Positions 54,621-63,017 are shown, counted from the first letter of the stretch. The stretch is 64,000 nt of DNA from Mangrovibacillus cuniculi (GCF_015482585.1 NZ_CP049742.1:1074501-1138500), one strand, 5' to 3'. Program-made: numbers and translations. Notes: generated by a model not told the origin, from the letters alone.

Positions 54621-54646
54621 CAGCTTTGGAGGAGGAAATGTAATTT

Positions 54647-55216
54647 ATGAAAAAGTGGTTTATTTCATCCGCTCTAACTCTAGGGTTACTTGCATCACTA
54701 CCGCTAGCAGCGAGCGCAAATTCTTATACAATTGTTAAAGGTGATACTTTATGGTCCATTGGAGAAAGATACAGTGTATCTGTATTAGATCTTCAAAAGA
54801 CGAACGACATCGAAGGATCATTAATCTATCCTGGACAAGTACTAACACTCCCTACTGCTGTATCTGCAGAGGAGCGTGACTTACTTTCACGCTTAGTTCA
54901 TGCAGAAGCGAAGGGTGAACCGTATGAAGGGAAAGTAGCAGTAGCAACAGTTGTATTAAATCGTGTAAACAGCAGCCAGTTCCCTAATACGATTAAAGAA
55001 GTTATTAATCAAAGTAACGCTTTCACACCTGTTCAAAACGGTTCCATTAATAAACCAGCTGATCAAGAAGCGAAGAAAGCTGTAGATGAAGCAATTACAT
55101 TTGGTGGACAAGGAAACGGGTCTCTTTTCTTTTACAACCCTGATACTGCAACAAGTGATTGGATCTTCTCTCGCGAAGTAATCACGAAAATTGGTAACCA
55201 TAATTTTGCTAAGTAA
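54647..55216 (+). CDS. LysM and SleB/CwlJ-type cell-wall hydrolase
   Basis: A 189-residue exported hydrolase. Signal peptide about 1-25 (LTLGLLASLPLAASA), LysM domain about 27-70 (YTIVKGDTLWSIGERY, GQVLTLP) and a Hydrolase_2 domain (about 76-189) with the probable catalytic Glu in RLVHAEAKGEPYEGK and VATVVLNRV. It resembles YkvT of B. subtilis and the catalytic part of SleB. GGAGGAGG precedes ATG 54647. Its leader contains interleaved complementary segments suggesting RNA-level control. Confidence 0.88.
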   Translation: MKKWFISSALTLGLLASLPLAASANSYTIVKGDTLWSIGERYSVSVLDLQKTNDIEGSLIYPGQVLTLPTAVSAEERDLLSRLVHAEAKGEPYEGKVAVATVVLNRVNSSQFPNTIKEVINQSNAFTPVQNGSINKPADQEAKKAVDEAITFGGQGNGSLFFYNPDTATSDWIFSREVITKIGNHNFAK

Positions 55217-55233
55217 TTTAATGGATTTATAGA

Positions 55234-55266
55234 AAAGATGGAACTTTTTTGGTTCCATCTTTTTTT
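55234..55266 (+). terminator. Terminator of the cell-wall hydrolase gene
   Basis: AAAGATGGAAC pairs with GTTCCATCTTT, followed by a T-run that directly abuts structured repeat B. Confidence 0.88.
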
Positions 55267-55332
55267 GTTACGTGACCAGTAACAACTCATCGTTAGCCAC
55301 GTGATGTGGCTTGTTCTTAGTTGAGTCTCCTT
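55267..55332 (+). repeat. Structured repeat, copy B (66 bp)
   Basis: Hairpin GTTAC/GTAAC, then outer stem ACTCA/TGAGT enclosing CCAC/GTGG around GTGAT. It follows a terminator T-run, as copy A does, and lies 14 bp before the 85-bp array. Confidence 0.8.
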
Positions 55333-55346
55333 GATTTGGTATTTTG

Positions 55347-55624
55347 GGTACAAAAGCGCTTTAGCCGCAGGTATCACTTCTACACTTCGGGTACAAGTCG
55401 CCAAAGCCGCTCATTTGTCCTCGGCAGACTAGGTACAAAAGCGCTTTAGCCGCAGGTATCGCCTCTATACTTCGGGTACAAATCGCCAAAGCCGCTGATT
55501 CGTCCTCGGCACACAAGGTACAAAAGCGCTTTAGCCGCAGGTATCGCCTTTACACTTCGGGTACAAATCGTCAAAGCCGCTGATTTCTCCTCGGCAGACC
55601 AGGTACAAAAGCGCTTTAGCCGCA
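55347..55624. repeat. 85-bp tandem repeat array
   Basis: Units begin at 55347, 55432, 55517 and 55602: three full copies and 23 bp of a fourth, spaced exactly 85 bp. Each unit holds two diverged half-units, GGTACAAAAGCG... and GGTACAAATCGCC..., and the palindrome AAAGCGCTTT. It is richer in GC than the surroundings. The period is not a multiple of three, so reading frames across it do not keep a protein repeat. Confidence 0.92.
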
Positions 55625-55648
55625 CAATAACTTCTCCCCAAGGCATGA

Positions 55649-55682
55649 AAAAAACACATGAGATGCATCTCTCATGTGTTTA
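55649..55682 (-). terminator. Terminator of the minus-strand gene at 55691
   Basis: ACACATGAGA pairs with TCTCATGTGT around a short loop, followed on the minus strand by TTTTTTT. Confidence 0.87.
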
Positions 55683-55690
55683 TCGTAATC

Positions 55691-56002
55691 TTACCCCTGC
55701 AGACTCTTGGTCAGTATCGACGATTGCATATGGTATACCAAAAAAGTGTATGCCGTCACTGTTGCAGCTACTGGCTTGCCTTCATGCAATGTGATCTCAT
55801 CTACTTTATACGACAAAATGAAAAATTGATCCTTAGCAGAAGAAAGTTGTTCTTCCGCTAATGTAAAAGACTCTTTTCGAAATTTTTCTATATCTTGGTT
55901 ATCTAATGGTTCGTCCTGGTTACTAAGCGTACTAGGTACCACAAATGCAAGACCTGTAATGGTGACTAAACCAAGAGCAAAAAGAAGTAATTTTCTTTTC
56001 AT
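55691..56002 (-). CDS. Small membrane-anchored or secreted protein, unknown
   Basis: A 103-residue protein with an N-terminal hydrophobic segment (KLLLFALGLVTITGLAFVV) and a mixed domain (EKFRKESFTLAEEQLSS; FFILSYKVDEITLHEGKPVAATVTAYTFLV). AGGGG lies 7 nt before ATG 56002. No family recognised. Confidence 0.7.
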   Translation of the reverse strand: MKRKLLLFALGLVTITGLAFVVPSTLSNQDEPLDNQDIEKFRKESFTLAEEQLSSAKDQFFILSYKVDEITLHEGKPVAATVTAYTFLVYHMQSSILTKSLQG

Positions 56003-56103
56003 ACCCAAACCCCTTCTTTCTACAAAAGGGTATTATTTGGGATTAGTTTATCATACACTACTTGTCATTGCGAAGGATATCCCTTCTGCTGCTACACTAC
56101 ATT

Positions 56104-56271
56104 TTACGGACGACCATCATCAAAACCTACTCTATTTTTAAAAGCTTCTTGTGTCACTAAGTATTCTTCATCTTCATTTGCTTCTGTATTATGTTTTTCT
56201 ACTTGACTGTTTGCAGGAAAATCGCCTGGATGGTTTTTCTTTTTTGCATCAAAACCTTTACCTCTACCCAT
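56104..56271 (-). CDS. Small hydrophilic protein of 55 residues
   Basis: A short ORF with a perfect AAGGAGGTGA before ATG 56271. The product starts MGRGKGFDAKKKNHPG, continues with an acidic middle (NTEANEDEEYLV) and ends VGFDDGRP. It has no membrane helix. Similar short hydrophilic proteins occur in Bacillus, but I assign no function. Confidence 0.72.
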   Translation of the reverse strand: MGRGKGFDAKKKNHPGDFPANSQVEKHNTEANEDEEYLVTQEAFKNRVGFDDGRP

Positions 56272-56388
56272 TGTATTCACCTCCTTCCTTTTATCATTAC
56301 CTATAGAGCGAAATTTACGCTATTCAATTGACGTATCCCGCTTCCATTTCTATACTGAAACAAGCCCCTTAAGAAAAGAGGAGAACAG

Positions 56389-57444
56389 ATGGAATTCGAT
56401 GTTAAATATGCCTCATTTTTTGTATTAACAATTCAGCAAGATACTGGAGATAAACGCTTAAATCACTTTCAAACGCTTCACCATACAGACTATCAGCATT
56501 CTTCCTTAAAAGAATTTTTAGATGGTGAATTAGCGAAAATAGTAAAGAGAAAAGCAGAAAGACATCCAAAATCAGATACTGTTCCTACAAAGATAGGAAC
56601 ATTCATTATAGAACCAGATCAAGCGTTAGAAAGTAATCCAAACTTTAATGCTTTCCAACGTATTCGACATGCAGGGTCTGTTGATCAATTTATGGAAGCA
56701 AGTAACGTATTTGCCCAGCATTATGCAGATACGACTGCTGTAAGAGGCGGAGCGTTTATCGTTATAACCGCTTCCCTCCCGCCTCTGATTGATACACCAA
56801 TGGCCTTTATCCTAAAGTGTGATTTTGAACCTAAAGTAGCTAGGATTTCTGATGAAAAAAGTCTTCTTCAAACCGTAGAGATGGCCATTACGACTAAAAA
56901 CATGAAATCCATTCAATACCCACATATGCCGGAAGAAGGAATTGTGGAAGATACGGAATTAAAGGTTCATCAAGCTTCTCATGCAAGGTACTTTGAAGAC
57001 TTTTTAAAATTTGTTGAGTATGGTGACCCAATTCCTGTATTAATGAAACAACAAGTTGTAGAAATGGTTCAAGAACAAGTAAAACCGATGATTGAAGAAG
57101 GTTCCATTGATCTTGCCCAGTTTGAGCAGGAGTTAGATGTTTGGGATGCAAGTGAAACGAGAGAATTGCAAGAAAGAATTGAGCCACAGCAAATTGTAGA
57201 AGCTGCGTCTAGAATGGTAGAGCAATCGCCAGAATTAGAGTTGAAAATGCGTCTTGGAGATACGCACATTAAAGGAAAATTAGCTGATTTTGGAGAACAT
57301 ATTCATATCGCCAAAGTAAATAATCGCTATATGGTGATGATAGAGGCAGACACAATACAATTTGATAAAGGCGTAACACCGATAGAGTTTATGAAACCAG
57401 ATGATGTTCATAACCTGCTGGAATGGTTAATCAATCGAAACTAA
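56389..57444 (+). CDS. DUF3900 protein
   Basis: A 351-residue soluble protein that matches the DUF3900 family of Bacilli: KYASFFVLTI near the start, DGELAKIVKRKAERHPKS, SAVRGGA-like TAVRGGAFIVI, FILKCDFEPKVARISDE, and NMKSIQYPHMPEEG with HQASHARYFEDFLKFVEYG. Its C-terminal third is acidic with a conserved DTIQFDKGVTPIEFM end. AAGAGGAGAAC precedes ATG 56389. No function is established. Confidence 0.82.
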   Translation: MEFDVKYASFFVLTIQQDTGDKRLNHFQTLHHTDYQHSSLKEFLDGELAKIVKRKAERHPKSDTVPTKIGTFIIEPDQALESNPNFNAFQRIRHAGSVDQFMEASNVFAQHYADTTAVRGGAFIVITASLPPLIDTPMAFILKCDFEPKVARISDEKSLLQTVEMAITTKNMKSIQYPHMPEEGIVEDTELKVHQASHARYFEDFLKFVEYGDPIPVLMKQQVVEMVQEQVKPMIEEGSIDLAQFEQELDVWDASETRELQERIEPQQIVEAASRMVEQSPELELKMRLGDTHIKGKLADFGEHIHIAKVNNRYMVMIEADTIQFDKGVTPIEFMKPDDVHNLLEWLINRN

Positions 57445-57454
57445 CAATATACGC

Positions 57455-57496
57455 AAAAAGCCATGTTCCTATTTTAAACGGAACGTGGCTTTTCCC
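57455..57496 (+). terminator. Terminator between the DUF3900 gene and the amidase gene
   Basis: AAAAGCCATGTTCC pairs with GGAACGTGGCTTTT (one wobble) around a 10-nt loop. It can serve both convergent genes. Confidence 0.85.
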
Positions 57497-57499
57497 CAT

Positions 57500-58576
57500 T
57501 TACATATCTTCTAATTCCATCTCCAAGTAACGTTTTGTGTTTGGTCCGTATATACCATCTCTCGCTAAAGCAGAAAACCTGCTTTGGAATGCTCGAACTG
57601 CAGAGGTGGTCTGTGGACCATAGATTCCATCAATAGCTCCCGATCTTTCTCCGATTTGGCTTAGTGCTCGTTGAATTTGCCGAACGTTATCCCCTCTTGT
57701 TCCAGGTCTTACAACACCCGTAGGTAAAGGGAATTCTTGCATTCTAGAAGGTGTATTGGTCACTTCTTTCAGTTTGGCTAACGTTTCAGGGCCGACAATG
57801 CCGTCTACCTGTAATCCATACGTTCTTTGAAAACGTAATACCGCCCTCTCCGTTTCTCCACCAAAATCGCCATCTGCCCCAAATGCAGGTAAAGAGAATC
57901 CTGCGCGAATTAAATCACGTTGAATGTCTCTAACGAAATCACCGGAGGCACCTCGTTGGATTATTGGTCTTGTAGTCATAACGCCTCGTACTACTGGTCT
58001 TTCTGGTGAAACTCTAGTTAGGGTCTCCTCTCCCTCCCTAGCACCTTCACCAAATTCACTTGCTAACATAGCCTCCACATCATCAATAAATTGTTGAAAT
58101 GAGATACCATATCGATTTAGTGCATTTTCAGGATCGGTTCTTCTTGCTGGATCTAACGTACTATGGCCAACAATCTTTTCACGAGGGTTAAACCCATACC
58201 TGTCCATTAAATATGCATGATACCAAACATACCTATTATACGCTTCTTCAAAGTTAATAGCTCCTCCCCAACATAATTCTACACCTATCGCTGCATCATT
58301 AGCGTTTGCGCCGTAGCGAGAATTATCAACTGGTACATTATATCGAACGTGAAATGCTTTTTCTGTCAACGGAATAATTTCTAAAATAACTCTGTCATCG
58401 ATAAAAGTGTGGGCGGATGCAGAGGGTTGTGTGTTGTTAAAGTAGTTGCGGTTGCCATACGCTGTACTTCCTGCATTACCAGTGTCATGAGCAACAATAA
58501 ACTGAACTGGATCAATTGCGGTGCCAGGTCTAGCATTCCCTTGGGAAATATAATCCTGTGTAATAGAGTATCTCAT
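57500..58576 (-). CDS. N-acetylmuramoyl-L-alanine amidase with two peptidoglycan-binding domains
   Basis: A 358-residue protein: Amidase_2/PGRP domain (about 1-165) with FIVAHDTGNAG (zinc-ligand His), SASAHTFID and GHSTLDPARRTDPE, then two PG_binding_1 domains (about 205-265, GASGDFVRDIQRDLIRAG..GFGGE-like DGDFGGETERAV; and about 290-355, GTRGDNVRQIQRAL..DGIYGPQTTSAV). No signal peptide, as in spore- or phage-type lysins. AGGAGGAATAAA precedes ATG 58576. It cleaves the amide between N-acetylmuramic acid and L-Ala. Confidence 0.9.
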   Translation of the reverse strand: MRYSITQDYISQGNARPGTAIDPVQFIVAHDTGNAGSTAYGNRNYFNNTQPSASAHTFIDDRVILEIIPLTEKAFHVRYNVPVDNSRYGANANDAAIGVELCWGGAINFEEAYNRYVWYHAYLMDRYGFNPREKIVGHSTLDPARRTDPENALNRYGISFQQFIDDVEAMLASEFGEGAREGEETLTRVSPERPVVRGVMTTRPIIQRGASGDFVRDIQRDLIRAGFSLPAFGADGDFGGETERAVLRFQRTYGLQVDGIVGPETLAKLKEVTNTPSRMQEFPLPTGVVRPGTRGDNVRQIQRALSQIGERSGAIDGIYGPQTTSAVRAFQSRFSALARDGIYGPNTKRYLEMELEDM

Positions 58577-58697
58577 TTTATTCCTCCTAGTCATCTGTTT
58601 ACCTATCTACCATATGAGAGACAAAGATGATTGGTGAAGTGAAATGTGCTGTTCTACCAATTATATACTCATCTATGTATAAAAAGGGTACACACAA

Positions 58698-58748
58698 AAA
58701 AAGACTACCTTTTATCCAGTGTTATCTGAATAAAAAGCAGCCTTTTTT
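58698..58748 (-). terminator. Probable terminator of ppiB
   Basis: On the minus strand GGCTGCTTTTTAT pairs with ATAAAAGGTAGTC (G-U pairs), followed by a T-run. Confidence 0.65.
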
Positions 58749-58763
58749 GCGCACTTTATGTAA

Positions 58764-59201
58764 TTAAGCTTCGAATACTTCTACTTTCTTCATTACATCG
58801 CCATTCTTCATATCAAGAACCGCTTCCATCCCAGAAGTTACTTGTCCGAAAACAGTATGTACTCCATTTAAGTGTGGTTGAGATTCGTGAACGATGAAGA
58901 ATTGACTTCCACCAGTATCTTTACCAGCATGAGCCATAGAAAGAGACCCTGGTACGTGTTTATGTGGGTTACCAGCAGTTTCACATTTGATTGTATAACC
59001 TGGGCCACCTGTACCAGTACCGTTAGGACATCCGCCTTGAGAAACAAATCCAGGAATGACACGGTGGAAGTTTAATCCGTCATAATACCCTTCTTTTGCC
59101 AGCTTTTCAAAGTTTTCTACAGTTCCTGGTGCTTCATTTGGAAACAGATCAAATTCGATTACTGCTCCATTTTCCATTTCGATTTTACCTTTTTTCGTCA
59201 T
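58764..59201 (-). CDS. ppiB: Peptidyl-prolyl cis-trans isomerase (cyclophilin)
   Basis: A cytoplasmic cyclophilin of 145 residues (143 in B. subtilis PpiB). Motifs: [14 protein letters not shown] with the catalytic Arg, [15 protein letters not shown] and [11 protein letters not shown]. It speeds folding by isomerising Xaa-Pro bonds. ATG 59201 follows AAAAGGAGTGATT; the earlier in-frame ATG at 59228 belongs to the leader. Monocistronic. Confidence 0.96.
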   Translation of the reverse strand: MTKKGKIEMENGAVIEFDLFPNEAPGTVENFEKLAKEGYYDGLNFHRVIPGFVSQGGCPNGTGTGGPGYTIKCETAGNPHKHVPGSLSMAHAGKDTGGSQFFIVHESQPHLNGVHTVFGQVTSGMEAVLDMKNGDVMKKVEVFEA

Positions 59202-59314
59202 GGGAATCACTCCTTTTCCATTAATCATTGCTTATAATACCACTTTACATATGGAAAAGGAAGTAATCCCCCTCTTCTTTGCTTTTTGCTTTCGGAAATG
59301 ATATTGTGTAGGCG

Positions 59315-59392
59315 TAGCCCTAGACCGGATCTTAACAACGCTTGTTGCGGGACACTTAACCACTGACCGGACCGGCTAGGGCTATTTTCTTT
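59315..59392 (+). other. Long-arm hairpin element, possible ncRNA or terminator
   Basis: TAGCCCTAG-A-CCGG (59315-59328) pairs with CCGG-CTAGGGCTA (59372-59384) around 43 nt that include CAAC-GCTT-GTTG. It is followed by TTTTCTTTT. No gene ends here on the plus strand. Confidence 0.5.
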
Positions 59393-59399
59393 TAATAAT

Positions 59400-59467
59400 A
59401 AGATGATACTCAGTTAAGACCAGACGACATCACGTCGTCAACACTGAGTTGTTACTGTTCACGTAAC
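59400..59467 (-). repeat. Structured repeat, copy D (68 bp)
   Basis: Read on the minus strand it begins GTTACGTGAACAGTAAC, as does copy C. The inner stem is GACGAC/GTCGTC around the same GTGAT loop as A and B, and the outer stem is ACTCAG/CTGAGT. Confidence 0.8.
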
Positions 59468-59473
59468 AAAAGT

Positions 59474-59578
59474 TTCAGGCGCGCGTCCAGCCGCGGCAGG
59501 AAAGTTCAGAATCCTGAGGAGGCAGCTCTTCAGCCACCGGAGGGATTTTGTACTTTCCCGAGCGGTTGCGCACCTGAA
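59474..59578. other. GC-rich multi-stem hairpin between two structured repeats
   Basis: Nested pairs from outside inward: TTCAGG/CCTGAA, GCGC/GCGC, CCGC/GCGG, GGAAAGT/ACTTTCC, AATCC/GGATT, and GG.GGC/GCC.CC. It is much richer in GC than the chromosome around it and has no plausible gene. Confidence 0.7.
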
Positions 59579-59596
59579 GCTAGACACAAATCATAT

Positions 59597-59664
59597 AAGA
59601 TGATACTCAGTTAAGACCAGACGACATCACGTCGTCAACACCTTGTTGTTACTGTTCACGTAAC
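59597..59664 (-). repeat. Structured repeat, copy C (68 bp)
   Basis: It differs from copy D at 3 of 68 positions, all in the left outer arm (ACTCAG is replaced), so the outer stem is lost but the inner stem is kept. It lies in the same orientation as D, flanking the GC-rich hairpin. Confidence 0.8.
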
Positions 59665-59755
59665 AAACACACCAACCCACACGACATATACAGTCTCCTC
59701 AAGCCTTTCCTGTCTCAACTTGCTTTCATGGAGACGAATGAAAGGAGAAATACTA

Positions 59756-61666
59756 GTGGAATTACAACCTTTTCATCTTTTATGTAAAGACTTCCCCCCA
59801 TTTACTCAACTTACGGAGGAGCAACTTAGAGAATTAAGCAATCATGCTACTCCACGTCAATTTTCCAAAAATCAATGGATCTTTCATGAAGACGCTCCAA
59901 ATGAAGATGTGAAAATCTATTTTTTGGTGAACGGTTTAGCGCGAAACCTTCTTCATAAAAAGAATGGTTCTACTGTTTCTTTGCGATTCTATTATCCTGG
60001 TGACTTGCTTGGATTGGTCATTGCTTTTGCTCCAAATAATCGTACTTATTCTGTTCAAGCAATGGAACATTGTGTGGTATATGAGTTGAATAAAGCAACC
60101 ATTATGAATTTAATGAAAATCAATGATGATTTCTCTACGGGGATCTGGAACCGTATTGGTGAAAGTATGAAGTCCGTCTATGATGAAATGAAAGATGCGA
60201 ATAGCGGAGATGACGATCAACTTACCCTTCTCCGTACTAGAGTGGATTCATTGATGTGGCCAGTACATACCATTAAAGACTCCGAACCACTATCTGTTGC
60301 TGCGAAGGAAATGATTGACCAATCAAGATCTGGTCTTATCGTTCTAAATGGGCAAAATCAAACTGTAGGAATGATTACACAAAAAGATTTACTTCGTTCT
60401 ATGATAGTTTCTACAAGCTCTCCAACTATTGTAAAAGAATGGATGAAACCTGTCCCTTTTTCTTTACAATGGGATGCATTTGCTTATGAAGCATTATCTA
60501 TTATGAAAAATGAGGATCTACATGTGCTTCCTGTTTATGATGGTGAACGAGTTGTAGGAATGTTAACTCCAAGCTCATTCCTCTATTTAAATGAAAGTCC
60601 ATATTTAAATATCACTCACCAAGTGGTTGATGCTGATACATCTGAAGAATTACATTCACTTGGTTCTAAGGAACAGGTGCCTGTTCAAACATTTATCCAA
60701 GATTTATTAGATGCAGATGCCTATGCGTTTGACGTGACAGAAGTGTTAACAAAATATCATGATCAGTTGTATAGACGTACAATTCAGTTGGCAGAAAAAC
60801 AATTAGAAGCGGATGGTTTAGGGAAACCCCCAATTCCTTACGCTTTCATTGTCATGGGATCACAAGCACGAAGAGAGCAAACTTTCTATACGGATCAAGA
60901 TAATGGCATTATCTTGTCAGATTATGAACACTTAGCAAATAAAAAGTCCATTGAGAACTATTTCCTGGAGCTTTCCAAAGTGGTGAATGAAAGACTAGTC
61001 AAATGCGGATTTCCTCTTTGTAAAGGAGGAATAATGGCTAATCACTCCCAATGGAGAAAGTCACTATCTGCTTATAAAGACGATATAAACCGATGGATGA
61101 AAGAGATTGATGCGGAAGAGATACAAGCGTTTACGATGCTCTTTGACTTTAGACCTGTATATGGAGATCATACTTTGGCGAAAGAATTGCGAAAATATGT
61201 ATCCGAGCGAGCTGCTAAGTCGTTAGTTATGCAACAACACTTGATGAAAGATGCCCTGCGCTATCGCTTACCATCCAATCCTTTTGGATTAATTAAGCAA
61301 AAAGATAAAGTGATTCACGTAAAGACAGCCGGTTTGATGCAACTTGTCTATGCAGTACGAATCCAAGCAATTAAGTATGGAATTATGGAAGTAAGTACGA
61401 TTAAACGGTTAGAAGCTTTAAAAAGAGAGAAACGGATGCATCCCCGTGATGCAGAAAATGCCAAGACGGCCTTACATTATTTCTTATCCTATCGTTTACA
61501 AAATGAGTTGAAACATTTGAATGAAGGCACACCATTAAAAAACGAAATTCCGGTTGTGACCATTTCAAAAGAAGATCGAGCAAAATGGAAAGAAGCCATT
61601 CAAGTTGCACACCGAATGCATCAAGTCATCAAGATTAGTTTTAATCGAAATCGGGTGGGTACATGA
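59756..61666 (+). CDS. cNMP-binding, CBS-pair, DUF294 nucleotidyltransferase-like protein
   Basis: A 636-residue soluble protein. An N-terminal cyclic-nucleotide-binding domain (about 15-125; YFLVNGLARNLL, YPGDLLGL) is followed by two CBS domains (about 170-280), a GlnD-like nucleotidyltransferase domain with MGSQARREQTFYTDQDNG (about 365-382; GS-x-R-E...D-x-D) and a helical DUF294 C-terminal domain. GTG 59756 follows AAAGGAG; an upstream in-frame ATG lacks one. It may modify a protein or nucleotide in response to a ligand. The exonuclease gene overlaps by 4 bp, as is common for DUF294 genes. Confidence 0.87.
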   Translation: MELQPFHLLCKDFPPFTQLTEEQLRELSNHATPRQFSKNQWIFHEDAPNEDVKIYFLVNGLARNLLHKKNGSTVSLRFYYPGDLLGLVIAFAPNNRTYSVQAMEHCVVYELNKATIMNLMKINDDFSTGIWNRIGESMKSVYDEMKDANSGDDDQLTLLRTRVDSLMWPVHTIKDSEPLSVAAKEMIDQSRSGLIVLNGQNQTVGMITQKDLLRSMIVSTSSPTIVKEWMKPVPFSLQWDAFAYEALSIMKNEDLHVLPVYDGERVVGMLTPSSFLYLNESPYLNITHQVVDADTSEELHSLGSKEQVPVQTFIQDLLDADAYAFDVTEVLTKYHDQLYRRTIQLAEKQLEADGLGKPPIPYAFIVMGSQARREQTFYTDQDNGIILSDYEHLANKKSIENYFLELSKVVNERLVKCGFPLCKGGIMANHSQWRKSLSAYKDDINRWMKEIDAEEIQAFTMLFDFRPVYGDHTLAKELRKYVSERAAKSLVMQQHLMKDALRYRLPSNPFGLIKQKDKVIHVKTAGLMQLVYAVRIQAIKYGIMEVSTIKRLEALKREKRMHPRDAENAKTALHYFLSYRLQNELKHLNEGTPLKNEIPVVTISKEDRAKWKEAIQVAHRMHQVIKISFNRNRVGT

Positions 61667-62387
61667 ATAATAGCGAATTAAGATTATTACGTTATCTTTT
61701 TATTGATCAATTTGTCGTAAAACGTGGCGTGAAAAAAGAACAACAAACTACTGAATATGCACAAGTAACAGAAAGAATCTTACACTTTTCCAGTCCGAGT
61801 CCCGCTACCCCTTTTGAGGAGAACATTACCTACACCGTCTTTGATTTAGAAACTACAGGTTTTTATCCTCATATGGGAGACGAGGTATTATCTATCGGCG
61901 CAGTAAAAGTGAAAGATGGCCAAGTATTAAAATCCCAACAGTTCTATGAAGTAGTAAAACCTTTCGGTAAGGTGTCTTCTTTTATCAAGAAGCTTACTGG
62001 CCTTACGGAAGATGAATTAGGTAACGGCATTTCATTTTCTGAAGCATTAAATAGATTTTTAGAATTTGCCGAGGGACAGTATTAGTAGCACATCCTGCTG
62101 CATTTGATGTACCGTTCATTCAAACGCAGGCAAAGGTATGGAAGCTACCCCCTCTTCCACTTACGTATGTAGATTCTAGGGGATTGGCGTTTGCATTGAA
62201 AAAGGAAAGAAAAATAGCGTTAGATGACTTATTAGAAGAGTACCAGTTATTTTCTCACTCAAGACATCATGCGCTAAACGATGCCTTAATGACGGGATAT
62301 TTATTTTTAGAGTTGCAAAAACATCCTTCTCTTTCGCAGATACTAGAGGAGGAAGATTTACATTGGTATATTAGAAAAGAGAGCTAG
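61663..62387 (+). pseudogene. DnaQ-like 3'-5' exonuclease, frame broken once
   Basis: An exonuclease with all three DEDDh motifs, split between two frames. ExoI is FDLETTGF (about 62-69). The frame then reaches TAG at 62085. In the -1 frame the sequence runs on as TVLVAHPAAFDVPF (ExoII), and HHALNDALMTGYLFLE (ExoIII, His and Asp), ending at 62387. One extra G in the GGG at 62073-62075 would restore it to about 241 residues. The heptamer there does not fit a slippery pattern, so mutation or sequence error is more likely than recoding. It overlaps the upstream gene by 4 bp. Confidence 0.82.
62073..62075 (+). other. Frame-break position in the exonuclease gene
   Basis: GAG GGA CAG TAT TAG in the first frame; GGG ACA GTA TTA GTA would be read with one more G. 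It resembles the break at 26859-26865, which also lies in a G-run. Confidence 0.7.
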
Positions 62388-62411
62388 CGAAAATGTTGGC
62401 TCTCTTTTTTA
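62376..62411 (+). terminator. Terminator of the exonuclease gene
   Basis: AAAGAGAGC pairs with GCTCTCTTT, followed by TTT. It overlaps the stop codon. Confidence 0.85.
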
Positions 62412-62440
62412 GTACTTTTTAAGTTTTTATGTATCGCTAT

Positions 62441-62845
62441 TTAGTTCCGTACTTCCGATAAAATCATTTTTTTCATAATAGCTGCATTTTCTCCGATTAA
62501 AATTCCCATTTCTCCAGTTGAGTGATTCAACATTTCGACAGACTCCTCTCCCTTTAACCAGAGTTTATATACTTCTTCCTCCGCAATATCACCTTTTTTA
62601 AACGTTAACGCTAACACATAGTCCTCTTTTGAATTCATATTTATACTCTTTGTCTTCCAATCTGCTTGTTTAAAGTAATATTCATATTGTACTAGTTTAT
62701 TTTCATCATAAATAGTAATGAAGGTAGACTCTTCATCGCCAACTCCAACTCGAACTAATGTTGTTTCATGAGTACAACCCATAGTTATTATGGAACATAA
62801 TAATAGTACAACCCAATATGTATTCGTTTTTATCAGACGATTCAT
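62441..62845 (-). CDS. Putative lipoprotein, unknown
   Basis: A 134-residue lipoprotein. The N-terminal hydrophobic segment (YWVVLLLCSIITMGC) ends in a lipobox with Cys about 24. The rest is beta-rich (TLVRVGVGDEESTFITIYDE; YYFKQADWKTKSINMN). AGAAGGAGGATGCC precedes ATG 62845. No family recognised. Confidence 0.78.
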   Translation of the reverse strand: MNRLIKTNTYWVVLLLCSIITMGCTHETTLVRVGVGDEESTFITIYDENKLVQYEYYFKQADWKTKSINMNSKEDYVLALTFKKGDIAEEEVYKLWLKGEESVEMLNHSTGEMGILIGENAAIMKKMILSEVRN

Positions 62846-63017
62846 GGCATCCTCCTTCTAGTAAATTAGACTTATATAGTAAGAAAAGGTCACAAATTTT
62901 TATCGTTATTTTATAATGTATGCTGACATATTTCTTTTAAGAAAGAATATTCCTAAAGGCGAATATTTTTTAAACAGTATTTCCTTTGTTATACTGAGTG
63001 TAGAAAGGGTGTTAAAG

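Noticed and set aside
55347..55624. CRISPR array
   Set aside because: Units of 85 bp repeat as a whole with no unique spacers, and no cas genes are in the window.
55446..55646. Minus-strand ORF of 66 residues through the tandem array
   Set aside because: It exists only because the repeats lack stops in that frame; the 85-bp period shifts the frame and there is no ribosome binding site.
61663..62387. Programmed frameshift in the exonuclease gene
   Set aside because: The bases at the break (GAG GGA CAG) do not form an X_XXY_YYZ slippery heptamer.
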